DNA from: Actinophytocola sp044466355
GTDB taxonomy: Bacteria; Actinomycetota; Actinomycetes; Mycobacteriales; Pseudonocardiaceae
Direction of reading: 5' to 3'
Assembly (NCBI RefSeq): GCF_044466355.1
Contig: NZ_JBITMQ010000003.1
Location: forward strand, 124,001 to 188,000
DNA: 64,000 bases
Below are positions 1 through 6,835 of this stretch, piece by piece. Position numbers and translations under genes: made by a program. Under the pieces are notes generated by a model. The model was not told the DNA's origin. It saw only the letters and a program-made list of their open reading frames with translations, and ran no database searches. The stretch's first letter is position 1, and the number at the start of each line of letters is the position of its first letter.

Positions 1-1
1 G

Positions 2-1354
2 CTGCTGATCGCCCTCGGCGGGGTCGTGGTGGTGACCGTCGCCGCGGCGCTCGTCGACCTGATGCGGTGGCGGCACACCAGCTACCGGGTCACCGACGAA
101 CGGGTGGAGCTGCGGTACGCGTGGGTGCTGCACAAGATGCGGTCCGTGCCGAGGGACCGGGTGCGGACGGTCGACCTCACGGCGAACCCGCTGCAGCGGG
201 TGTTCGGCGTGGCGCGGGTGAAGATCGGCACCGGCGAACAGACGTCGGAGTCGAGCCACCTGACGCTCGACCCGGTGAGCAAGGCGGAGGCCGAGCTGCT
301 GCGCAGGGAACTGTTGCGCAGAGCGGGAACCGCGACGGCCGAGACACCGGGCGACGAGATCGCCGCGCTGGACTGGAGGTGGATCCGGTACGCGCCGGTG
401 TCGGTGACCACCCCGATCCTCGGCGCGGCCGCGTTCGGCGCGGTCATGCAGGTGTCGGAGTGGTTCAACCTGCAGGGCGCGGTGTTCCGGACGGTGCGCG
501 ACCTGTTCGGCGGGCTGTCGGTCGTCGGGTTGATCGCCGTGCTGCTGGTCGCCGCGATCGTGGTCGGCGTGATCGGTTCGCTCGGGTTGTTCGTGGAGAT
601 GTGGTACCGCTACTCGCTGCGCCGCGAGGACGGCAACCTGGTGATGTCGCGGGGCCTGCTCAACACCCGGTCGTTGACGTTGGAGCGGCGCAGGTTACGC
701 GGGGTCGAGGTGATCGAGCCGCTGGGCGTGCGCACGATGGGCGCCGCGCGCGTGGACGTGATCGCGACCGGCATGCGGCGGCAGTCCGACGACGAGCGGA
801 CCGACCCGAAGACGGTGTTACCCGCGGCGCCGTTCGCGGTCGCGCGCCGGGTGGCGGCCGACGTGCTGGGGTCGGAGGCCGCGACCGCGACGGCGGTCAC
901 CGGTCACCCGCGTGCCGCGCTGGGGCGGCGGGTGCGGTGGGCGTTGTACTGCGTGCTCGGGCTGGTGGCCGTGTTCGCCGTGCTGGGCGTCCTGCTGACC
1001 GACGTGCTGTTACACCTGGCGTGGATCGCCGCGGTGGTGTGCACGCCGATCGCGCTGTTCCTGGCGTTCGAGGCGTACCGCAACCTCGGGCACGGCCTCG
1101 CCGAGGAGCACCTCGTCACCCGCTACGGCGTCGGCTCCCGGCGGACCGCCGCGTTGCTGCGCACCGGCGTGATCGGGTGGACGATCTCGTCGTCGCCGTT
1201 CCAGCGTCGCGCGGGCCTGGTGACGATCAGGGCGACGACGGCCGCGAACAAGGGCGCCTACCCGGTGTACGACGTGGGCGTCGACGAGGGGCTGCGGTTC
1301 GCGGACGAGGCGGTGCCCGGTCTGCTCAGGCCGTTCCTGGAACGACGGCGGTGA
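2..1354 (+). CDS. PH domain-containing membrane protein (YdbT-like), 5' partial
   Basis: The frame is open to the left edge, so the start lies upstream; 450 residues are visible. Hydrophobic segments are seen near the visible N-terminus, around residues 140-155 and 175-200, and as a long pair near 315-350. Between them lie soluble stretches typical of bacterial PH (bPH_2) domains, for example the RYSLRREDGNLVMSRGLL segment, which resembles the repeated YxxxxxxLxxRxG pattern of YdbS/YdbT proteins. Known members are membrane proteins of unclear function, often encoded next to a short YdbS partner, which would lie outside this window. It ends 28 bases inside the convergent RidA gene. The family assignment is by pattern only; the biological role is unknown. 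Confidence 0.75.
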   Translation: MLIALGGVVVVTVAAALVDLMRWRHTSYRVTDERVELRYAWVLHKMRSVPRDRVRTVDLTANPLQRVFGVARVKIGTGEQTSESSHLTLDPVSKAEAELLRRELLRRAGTATAETPGDEIAALDWRWIRYAPVSVTTPILGAAAFGAVMQVSEWFNLQGAVFRTVRDLFGGLSVVGLIAVLLVAAIVVGVIGSLGLFVEMWYRYSLRREDGNLVMSRGLLNTRSLTLERRRLRGVEVIEPLGVRTMGAARVDVIATGMRRQSDDERTDPKTVLPAAPFAVARRVAADVLGSEAATATAVTGHPRAALGRRVRWALYCVLGLVAVFAVLGVLLTDVLLHLAWIAAVVCTPIALFLAFEAYRNLGHGLAEEHLVTRYGVGSRRTAALLRTGVIGWTISSSPFQRRAGLVTIRATTAANKGAYPVYDVGVDEGLRFADEAVPGLLRPFLERRR

Positions 1355-1733
1355 TGTCGACCTCGAGGAGGGCACCCGGGCGGAACAGCCGCGACACCTC
1401 GACGGTGGTGCTGGTCGGCGCCGACCCGTCCAGGTACCGCGCGCGTACCTCGCCGTACTCGCGCAGCCGTGACAGGTCGGTGAGGTAGGTGCGGATGTTG
1501 ACCACGTGGGCGAAGGTGGCGCCCCGGTCGGCCAGCAGCGCACCGATGGCGTCGAACACCTGCCGGGTCTGGGCCCGCATGTCGTCACCGCCGACGAGTT
1601 CACCGTCGTGGTCGAGCGCGACCTGCCCGGCGAGGACCAGCAGCCGGGCGGTGCCGAGGTCGATCTCGGCGAGGTTCGAGTAGGCCGCGGCGGGCGGCGG
1701 CGCGGTCGGGGGATTGTGGAAGGTGACGGTCAT
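1326..1733 (-). CDS. RidA/YjgF/YER057c/UK114 family protein
   Basis: This 135-residue protein has the length and fold signature of RidA proteins, which form trimers. Canonical members hydrolyse reactive enamine/imine intermediates released by PLP enzymes. The C-terminal stretch GALLEVDITAVVP is the usual family end, and YLTDLSRLREYGEVRARYL is the typical middle helix. A canonical RidA Arg near residue 105 (R-x-x-x-E/V context) is not obvious, so it may belong to a non-canonical subgroup with another substrate. The start codon overlaps the stop of the upstream dehydrogenase gene by four bases (ATGA), so the two are probably co-transcribed and translationally coupled. Its 3' end overlaps the convergent PH-domain gene. 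Confidence 0.85.
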   Translation of the reverse strand: MTVTFHNPPTAPPPAAAYSNLAEIDLGTARLLVLAGQVALDHDGELVGGDDMRAQTRQVFDAIGALLADRGATFAHVVNIRTYLTDLSRLREYGEVRARYLDGSAPTSTTVEVSRLFRPGALLEVDITAVVPGTA

Positions 1734-2485
1734 GGTCTGCCTCGTGGATCGGCCAGGACACCCAGTTCGGCGTCCGGTGGGGTGGTGTTCAGGCGGGCGA
1801 GCGCCGCTGTCGTGAGCGGGCCCGCGTGGTCGCCGAGGAGGGTGAGGTCCTTCGTGGCGAGCGCGGTCGTGAAGTGCGCGCCCTCGCCGCGTGCACGGGT
1901 GACGAACTGAGCCATCGGTCCGGCGGCGAGCAGCGTCTCGGCGTCCACGTCGAGCCGCTCCGCCAGCTCGCGGAGTTCGCCGAGCAGGGCGAGGCCGCCG
2001 ATGAGCGCGGTGTTGACGACCAGCTTCGCGGCCGCCGCGGACCGCGGGTCGGGGAACGGCACGACGGTGCCGAACACCTCGAGGACCTCCCGGACACCGG
2101 TCAGGTCACCGCCCGCGAACACGGTCAGCTCACCCGCCCGCGCCTTGCCGACGCTGCCGCCGACGGGTGCAGCGACCAGCCGTCCCGGCACCAGCTCGGC
2201 GAGGGCGGCGACGGCGTCCGGCCCGATGGTGGACATCTCGACGAGCACGGTCCCGGGGTCGAGGTCGGCGGCGCGCACGACCTCGTCGACCGCCGCGGGC
2301 CCGCGGAGCATCGTGACGACGACCTCCGCGCCCGCGGCCGCCGCCCCAGGACTGTCCGCGCTCGCCGCACCCGGCACGGTGCGTCCGGGACCGCGGTTCC
2401 AGGTGGTGACGTGGTGGCCCGCGGTCACGAGCCGGGTCGCCATGGGCAGGCCCATCGTGCCGAGGCCGAGGAACGCGATCTTCAC
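1730..2485 (-). CDS. NAD(P)-dependent beta-hydroxyacid dehydrogenase-like oxidoreductase
   Basis: The 251-residue protein starts with KIAFLGLGTMGLPMATRLV, the Rossmann GxGxMG dinucleotide-binding motif of the 3-hydroxyisobutyrate dehydrogenase / tartronate semialdehyde reductase family. The substrate motif is present as APVGGSVGKARAGELTVFAGG, and the catalytic Lys region as AAKLVVNTALIGGLALLGE (Lys in the K-x-x-x-N pattern). I chose the GTG at 2485 because the family starts directly before the Rossmann strand; an in-frame upstream extension of 12 residues would run into the promoter shared with the divergent LysR gene. It is likely controlled by that LysR regulator and co-transcribed with RidA. 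The substrate is not known. Confidence 0.85.
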   Translation of the reverse strand: MKIAFLGLGTMGLPMATRLVTAGHHVTTWNRGPGRTVPGAASADSPGAAAAGAEVVVTMLRGPAAVDEVVRAADLDPGTVLVEMSTIGPDAVAALAELVPGRLVAAPVGGSVGKARAGELTVFAGGDLTGVREVLEVFGTVVPFPDPRSAAAAKLVVNTALIGGLALLGELRELAERLDVDAETLLAAGPMAQFVTRARGEGAHFTTALATKDLTLLGDHAGPLTTAALARLNTTPPDAELGVLADPRGRP

Positions 2486-2522
2486 GACACCGAACCTAGA
2501 ACGAGCCCGCACATGCGACAAG

Positions 2523-2533
2523 CGAATGATTCG
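2523..2533. promoter_or_regulatory. Candidate operator in LysR/oxidoreductase divergent promoter
   Basis: CGAATGATTCG is a perfect 5-1-5 palindrome in the 71-bp gap between the oxidoreductase start (2485) and the LysR start (2557). The divergent arrangement is the classic one for a LysR regulator and its target. The palindrome is visible; regulator binding is inferred. Confidence 0.4.
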
Positions 2534-2556
2534 TATGCCAGTGATGACCTACGCTC

Positions 2557-3456
2557 ATGGGTATGGACACCGTCCGGCTCACCGTCTTCCGCGTCGTGGC
2601 GACGCTCGGCTCGTTCACCTCGGCGGCGAAGTCGTTGCGGTACACGCAGTCCGCGGTCTCCCGGCAGATCGCCGCGCTCGAGGACGACCTCGCCGTGGCG
2701 TTGTTCGACCGGGAGGCGCGCGGCGTGCGCCTCACCGAGGAGGGCCGGGTGCTGCTCGCGCACGCGGAGGCGGTGCTCGACCGGCTCGACGTGGCCCGTA
2801 GGGAACTGGCCGCGCTGCGCGCCGTCGACGGCGGCAGGCTGCGCATCGGCGCGTTCGCGACCGCCGAGGCCGCGCTGGTGCCGAGGGCGATGGCGGCGTT
2901 CCAGCGTGACTTCCCGAACGTCGAACTGTCCCTTTCGGACGGTCTGACCGCGGCACTGGCCGCCCGGCTCCGGGCGGGGGAACTGGACGTGGCGGTGGTG
3001 AACCACGGCCCGGCCCTCGACGGCCTCACCACCCACCACGTCCTGGACGACCCGCAGTTCGTCGCCCTGCCACCGGACCACCGCCTGGCGCGCCGGAAGT
3101 CGGTGCGGCTCACCGAACTGGCGGAGGAGAACTGGATCGCGGGTTCGACCACGGTCGAGGACACCCTGATCGGCGCGTGCCTGCGCTCCGGCTTCCGGCC
3201 CGAGGTGCGGTACGTCGTGCAGGAGTGGACGGCGAAGCAGGGCCTCGTCGCGGCGGGTCTGGGCGTCACACTGGTGCCCGGCCTGCTGATGGGAGCGGTG
3301 CGCCCCGACATCGTCCTCACGCGACTCCGCAGCCCGGACATGACGCCACGCAAGGTCGTCGCCGCGGTCACGGACAGAGCGGCCGTGCAACGGTTCCTGC
3401 CGTACCTGACAGCCTCCGCCCGCGCGCTGCTCACGGCATGCCGCGCGGCGGGATGA
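2557..3456 (+). CDS. LysR family transcriptional regulator
   Basis: The 299-residue protein has an N-terminal winged HTH at about residues 3-60 (FRVVATLGSFTSAAKSLRYTQSAVSRQIAALEDD, with LFDREARGVRLTEEG following), the LysR signature. The remainder is a periplasmic-binding-like effector domain. It is transcribed divergently from the oxidoreductase/RidA pair, which are its likely targets. A second ATG two codons downstream (2563) is an equally possible start. Its last 26 bases overlap the 3' end of the convergent erm-like gene. The effector is unknown. Confidence 0.93.
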   Translation: MGMDTVRLTVFRVVATLGSFTSAAKSLRYTQSAVSRQIAALEDDLAVALFDREARGVRLTEEGRVLLAHAEAVLDRLDVARRELAALRAVDGGRLRIGAFATAEAALVPRAMAAFQRDFPNVELSLSDGLTAALAARLRAGELDVAVVNHGPALDGLTTHHVLDDPQFVALPPDHRLARRKSVRLTELAEENWIAGSTTVEDTLIGACLRSGFRPEVRYVVQEWTAKQGLVAAGLGVTLVPGLLMGAVRPDIVLTRLRSPDMTPRKVVAAVTDRAAVQRFLPYLTASARALLTACRAAG

Positions 3457-4222
3457 CGTTGCGGTCCGCCGCCAGGGTTTGCGCCAGTGCCAGCCACACG
3501 GCCGCGGGGACCTCAGCCGCCGGGAGGCCGCCGAGGAGCCGGTGCGTGATCCGCCGTGGGGCCACCCCCTGCAGCGACACCCGTGCCGGTGCGCTCGGCC
3601 GGGCATAGGCCGCCGACAGCACCGCCCACAGGATCGACGACGTCCGGCGGTCCACTTCGGACCGGCGGCGCACGGCCAGGTGCGCGGCGTCCACCCGGGG
3701 TGCGGGCGTGAAGCACTCGGCGGGCACCCGCCGCCGCACGGTGAGCACGAACCGGCACGACCACCACGCCGACTCGAGGTCCCGGGGTCGCGCGGCCGTC
3801 AGCCGTTTCGCGAGTCCCCACTCCACCACCAGCTCCGCGCGGGAGAAACCGCTCGCACCCGGCGTCAGCAGCCGCCGCAACAAGGGCGTCGTCACCGCGA
3901 ACGGGATGCTCGCCACCACGGCGAAGGCCCGCCGTGGCAGGCGGACCGTGCGCAGGTCGTCGTGCACCACCCGCACTCTCGGCCGGTCGTCGAAGCGGCG
4001 GCGCAGGTCGGCGACGAACCGGGCGTCGCGTTCGACGGCCAGTACCCGCGAGCCCGTGCGGGCCAGCGGGGCGGTGATCGTGCCGGGACCGGCGCCGAAG
4101 TCGATGACGAGGTCGTCCTCGCCCAGCTGGGCTGCGGACACGAGCGCGGTGATCACCCGTGTGCTGGACAACAGGTGCACACCGGAAGAAGACGCGGCGG
4201 GACGCCGCGGTCGGGAAGACAT
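3431..4222 (-). CDS. Erm-type 23S rRNA (adenine-N6)-methyltransferase homologue
   Basis: The 263-residue protein has the Erm/KsgA layout: an N-terminal SxGxHLL segment (SSSGVHLLSSTRVI), SAM motif I DFGAGPGTIT, an acidic motif II (AVERD), HDDLR, and the C-terminal helical domain. Known Erm enzymes methylate A2058 of 23S rRNA and give macrolide-lincosamide-streptogramin B resistance. The catalytic motif IV, usually N-[IL]-P-[YF], reads SIPF here, so the expected Asn is Ser. The ATG at 4222 was chosen because a GGAG lies 10 bases upstream and the leader/hairpin region ends there. The upstream leader peptide and inverted repeats suggest drug-inducible translation. KsgA is less likely given the motif spelling and context. 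Activity is not certain because of the Ser substitution. Confidence 0.8.
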   Translation of the reverse strand: MSSRPRRPAASSSGVHLLSSTRVITALVSAAQLGEDDLVIDFGAGPGTITAPLARTGSRVLAVERDARFVADLRRRFDDRPRVRVVHDDLRTVRLPRRAFAVVASIPFAVTTPLLRRLLTPGASGFSRAELVVEWGLAKRLTAARPRDLESAWWSCRFVLTVRRRVPAECFTPAPRVDAAHLAVRRRSEVDRRTSSILWAVLSAAYARPSAPARVSLQGVAPRRITHRLLGGLPAAEVPAAVWLALAQTLAADRNVIPPRGMP

Positions 4223-4232
4223 GAGTGCCTGG

Positions 4233-4310
4233 CTCCAAGCCGGAGAATCGAACAAGGGTGCTTGGAGACAGCGGCGTGAACGCCGTCAGGAAGAGGGAAC
4301 CGCCGCTGTC
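4233..4310 (-). promoter_or_regulatory. Putative translational attenuator of the erm-like gene
   Basis: Reading on the minus strand, two perfect inverted repeats follow the leader peptide. The first is GACAGCGGCG (4310-4301) pairing with CGCCGCTGTC (4276-4267). The second is CTCCAAGC (4267-4260) pairing with GCTTGGAG (4240-4233). The second hairpin would bury the GGAG that sits 10 bases before the methyltransferase ATG. The first hairpin begins at the leader stop codon, where a ribosome stalled on the leader would melt it. This is the arrangement of erm attenuators. How opening hairpin 1 would release hairpin 2 is not obvious by eye and needs folding. Confidence 0.6.
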
Positions 4311-4341
4311 AGCGCCGGCGCAGCCTCAAGAACGCACTCAT
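4309..4341 (-). CDS. Erm leader peptide MSAFLRLRRR
   Basis: A ten-codon reading frame ends just upstream of the first attenuator hairpin and encodes MSAFLRLRRR. It contains R-L-R, the motif on which macrolide-bound ribosomes stall in the ErmD-type leader (known for the family, not shown here). No strong Shine-Dalgarno sequence precedes it. TAACGT lies 7 bases upstream of the ATG and could be a -10 box for a leaderless transcript. The gene is too short to prove by coding statistics; support comes from motif, position and the hairpins. Confidence 0.6.
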   Translation of the reverse strand: MSAFLRLRRR

Positions 4342-4386
4342 ACCGCCCACGTTAGTGATCGCGGCAACCGAATTAAGCTCGTCGCC

Positions 4387-5406
4387 ATGGTCGACGTACT
4401 GGTCATCGGTGGCGGCATCGCGGGGGTCTCGATCGCCTACGAGCTGGCCGCCGACGCACGCGTGCTGCTCGTCGAGGCCGAACCCGAACTCGCGCGCCAC
4501 ACCACCGGCCGATCCGCCGCGATCTACGCGCCCAGCTACGGCGGCCCCGTCGTCCGCGAGCTCACGAAGGCCAGCGAGGACCTCTTCGGCGACGACGTCC
4601 TCACCCCGCGCCCGGCGCTGTGGATCGCCGTCGACGACGAGGGTGTCGAGCGCATCGAGAAGCTCACCGACAACGGGGGAGCCGAGCCTGTCACCGCCCA
4701 GCGGGCCGTCGAGATGTGCCGCGTCCTGCGGCCACCGCTCGCCGCGGCCGTCGACCGCACCGCCCAGGACATCGACGTGATGGCCCTGCACAGCCGCTAT
4801 GTCCGCGGGCTGCGGGAACGCGGTGGCGAGATCCGCACCGGCGCGCCCGTCACCGGCCTGCGGCGCGACGGCGGCGGCTGGGCCGCGGGGAACGTCAGGG
4901 CCGACGTCGTGGTCAACGCGGCGGGTGCGTGGGCCGACCGGGTCGCCGAGCTGGCCGGGGTGCCGCCGATCGGGCTGCGGCCGCTGCGCCGCACCCTCGC
5001 GATCGTGCCCGCCGAGGCCGACCCGGCGTGGCCGATGGTCGCCGACGCCGCCGACCGCTTCTACTTCCGCCCCGACAGCGGCGGCCTCATGATCTCCCCG
5101 GCCGACGAGACGGCGAGCGACCCCGGCGACGTCAAGCCGGAGGACGCCGACGTCGCGCTCGCCATCGAACGGGTGAACGCCGTCACCACGCTGGGGCTGC
5201 GGTCGGTGCGCACGGCCTGGGCGGGGCTGCGTTCGTTCGTGGCCGACCGCGAACCCGTCGTCGGCTCGTGGCCCGACCACCCCGGGTTCGTGTTCTTCGC
5301 GGGCCAGGGCGGCTACGGCATCCAGATGGCACCCGCGCTCGCCCGTACGGGTGCCGACATCGCACTCGGGCGAATCCCGGCACCGGTGATCATGTCGCCA
5401 CGGTGA
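4387..5406 (+). CDS. FAD-dependent D-amino acid dehydrogenase (DauA-like, DAO family)
   Basis: The 339-residue protein begins with VDVLVIGGGIAGVSIAYELA, the FAD-binding GxGxxG Rossmann fold. It carries HTTGRSAAIYAPSYGGPVVRELT, VVNAAGAWADRVAELAGV and a C-terminal GGYGIQMAPAL, closely following the layout I recall for catabolic D-arginine dehydrogenase DauA. Such enzymes oxidise D-amino acids to 2-oxo acids and ammonia, usually passing electrons to a carrier instead of O2. The ATG at 4387 is chosen because the Rossmann strand follows directly. TAAGCT sits 7 bases before it, so the message may be leaderless. Its promoter shares a short region with the divergent erm leader. The substrate is inferred only to class. 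Confidence 0.82.
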   Translation: MVDVLVIGGGIAGVSIAYELAADARVLLVEAEPELARHTTGRSAAIYAPSYGGPVVRELTKASEDLFGDDVLTPRPALWIAVDDEGVERIEKLTDNGGAEPVTAQRAVEMCRVLRPPLAAAVDRTAQDIDVMALHSRYVRGLRERGGEIRTGAPVTGLRRDGGGWAAGNVRADVVVNAAGAWADRVAELAGVPPIGLRPLRRTLAIVPAEADPAWPMVADAADRFYFRPDSGGLMISPADETASDPGDVKPEDADVALAIERVNAVTTLGLRSVRTAWAGLRSFVADREPVVGSWPDHPGFVFFAGQGGYGIQMAPALARTGADIALGRIPAPVIMSPR

Positions 5407-5449
5407 CGGGCGAACTATTGTTGCCCTCACCAATGCGGGAGGTAGTCCA

Positions 5450-6823
5450 ATGGCGGACCTTGCGGCACGGCTCGAGGAGATCGTCGGTGCCGGAAACGTG
5501 CTCAGCGGCGACGCGATCGGCGACGACTACGCGCACGACGAGACACTGACCGCGACGGCGACCAAGCCCGCGCACGTCGTGCGGCCCGCGAACGCCGACG
5601 AGGTGGCGGCGGTGCTCACGCTCGCCGCCGAGAACGGCACGCCGGTCACCGCGCGCGGCAGCGGCAGCGGCCTGTCCGGCAGCGCGGTGCCCCGCGAGGA
5701 CGGCATCCTCGTGTCGTTCGAGCGGATGAACAAGATCGTCGAGATCGACACCGTCAACCACGTCGCCGTCGTGCAACCGGGCGTGACGCTGCACGAGCTG
5801 GAGGCCGCGACCGCCGAGGTCGGCATGGTCTACCCGGTGTACCCGGGCGAGCTGTCGGCGAGCCTCGGCGGCAACGTGTCGACCAACGCGGGCGGCATGC
5901 GCGCGGTCAAGTACGGCGTCACCCGCCACCACGTGCTCGGCCTGCAGGCGGTGCTGCCGACCGGCGAGATCATCCGCACCGGCGGCAAGTTCGTGAAGGC
6001 GTCCACCGGCTACGACCTCACCCAGCTGATCGTCGGTTCCGAGGGCACGCTCGCACTGGTCACCGAGGCCGTGCTGAAGCTGCAGCCGCGCATGAAGGAG
6101 CAGGCCACGATCCTCGCGCCGTTCCCCGACCTGGCGTCGGTCGCGACGGCGGTGCCGAAGGTCGTCGGCTCGGGCCTCGGGCCGCTGATCCTGGAGTACA
6201 TCGACGCGCTCACGATGGGCGCCATCACCTACACCGCCGACCTGCAGCTCGGCATCCCGGACGAGGTCAAGGAGAAGTCGCAGGCCTACCTGGTGGTGAT
6301 GCTGGAGAACAACTCCACCCAGCGCCTGGAGGAGGACGTCGAGGCGGTCGGTGTGCTGCTGTCCGAGCTGGGCTCGCTCGACGTGTACTCGCTGCCCGGC
6401 GGTGCCGCCCGCAAGCTGATCGAGGCCCGTGAGAAGGCGTTCTTCACCGCCAAGGGCGCGGGCGCCGACGACATCATCGACACCGTGCTGCCGCGTGCCG
6501 CGCTGCCGGACTTCTTCGCGAAGGTCATGGAGATCGCGCAGGGCAACCAGACGCTGGTGGTCGGCTGCGGGCACGCGGGTGACGGCAACGTGCACCTGGC
6601 CGTGTTCCAGAAGGACGCCGAGGTGCGGCACCGGGTGCTGCACGAGCTGTTCGCGGCGGGCATGGCGCTGGGCGGCGCGATCTCCGGCGAGCACGGCATC
6701 GGGCGGGAGAAGAAGCAGCACTTCCTCGACCTCGAGGACCCCGCCAAGATCGAGCTGATGAAGCGGATCAAGCAGGCCTTCGACCCGCGGGGGATCCTGA
6801 ACCCCGGCGTTCTCTTCGACTGA
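5450..6823 (+). CDS. FAD-linked oxidase, D-lactate/glycolate dehydrogenase (GlcD-like)
   Basis: The 457-residue protein has the VAO/PCMH flavin domain at about residues 40-215 (TARGSGSGLSGSAVP, GVTLHELEAAT, GGNVSTNAGGMRAVKYG) and the FAD-oxidase C-terminal domain (GCGHAGDGNVHLAVF and SGEHGIGREKK near the end). Family members oxidise D-2-hydroxy acids such as glycolate or D-lactate to 2-oxo acids. A clear GGAGG lies nine bases before the ATG. It starts 43 bases after the DauA-like gene and ends 12 bases before the TPP enzyme, so the three probably form one operon. No GlcE/GlcF partners are visible, which fits single-subunit D-2-hydroxyacid dehydrogenases better than glycolate oxidase. Confidence 0.87.
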   Translation: MADLAARLEEIVGAGNVLSGDAIGDDYAHDETLTATATKPAHVVRPANADEVAAVLTLAAENGTPVTARGSGSGLSGSAVPREDGILVSFERMNKIVEIDTVNHVAVVQPGVTLHELEAATAEVGMVYPVYPGELSASLGGNVSTNAGGMRAVKYGVTRHHVLGLQAVLPTGEIIRTGGKFVKASTGYDLTQLIVGSEGTLALVTEAVLKLQPRMKEQATILAPFPDLASVATAVPKVVGSGLGPLILEYIDALTMGAITYTADLQLGIPDEVKEKSQAYLVVMLENNSTQRLEEDVEAVGVLLSELGSLDVYSLPGGAARKLIEAREKAFFTAKGAGADDIIDTVLPRAALPDFFAKVMEIAQGNQTLVVGCGHAGDGNVHLAVFQKDAEVRHRVLHELFAAGMALGGAISGEHGIGREKKQHFLDLEDPAKIELMKRIKQAFDPRGILNPGVLFD

Positions 6824-6835
6824 GAGGTATCACCG

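Noticed and set aside
3431..4222. KsgA (16S rRNA dimethyladenosine transferase)
   Set aside because: The N-terminal and motif IV wording and the attenuator-like leader fit Erm better; KsgA would normally keep NLPY.
4225..4386. Upstream extension of the DauA-like protein
   Set aside because: It would translate the erm attenuator region on the opposite strand and lies before the Rossmann start.
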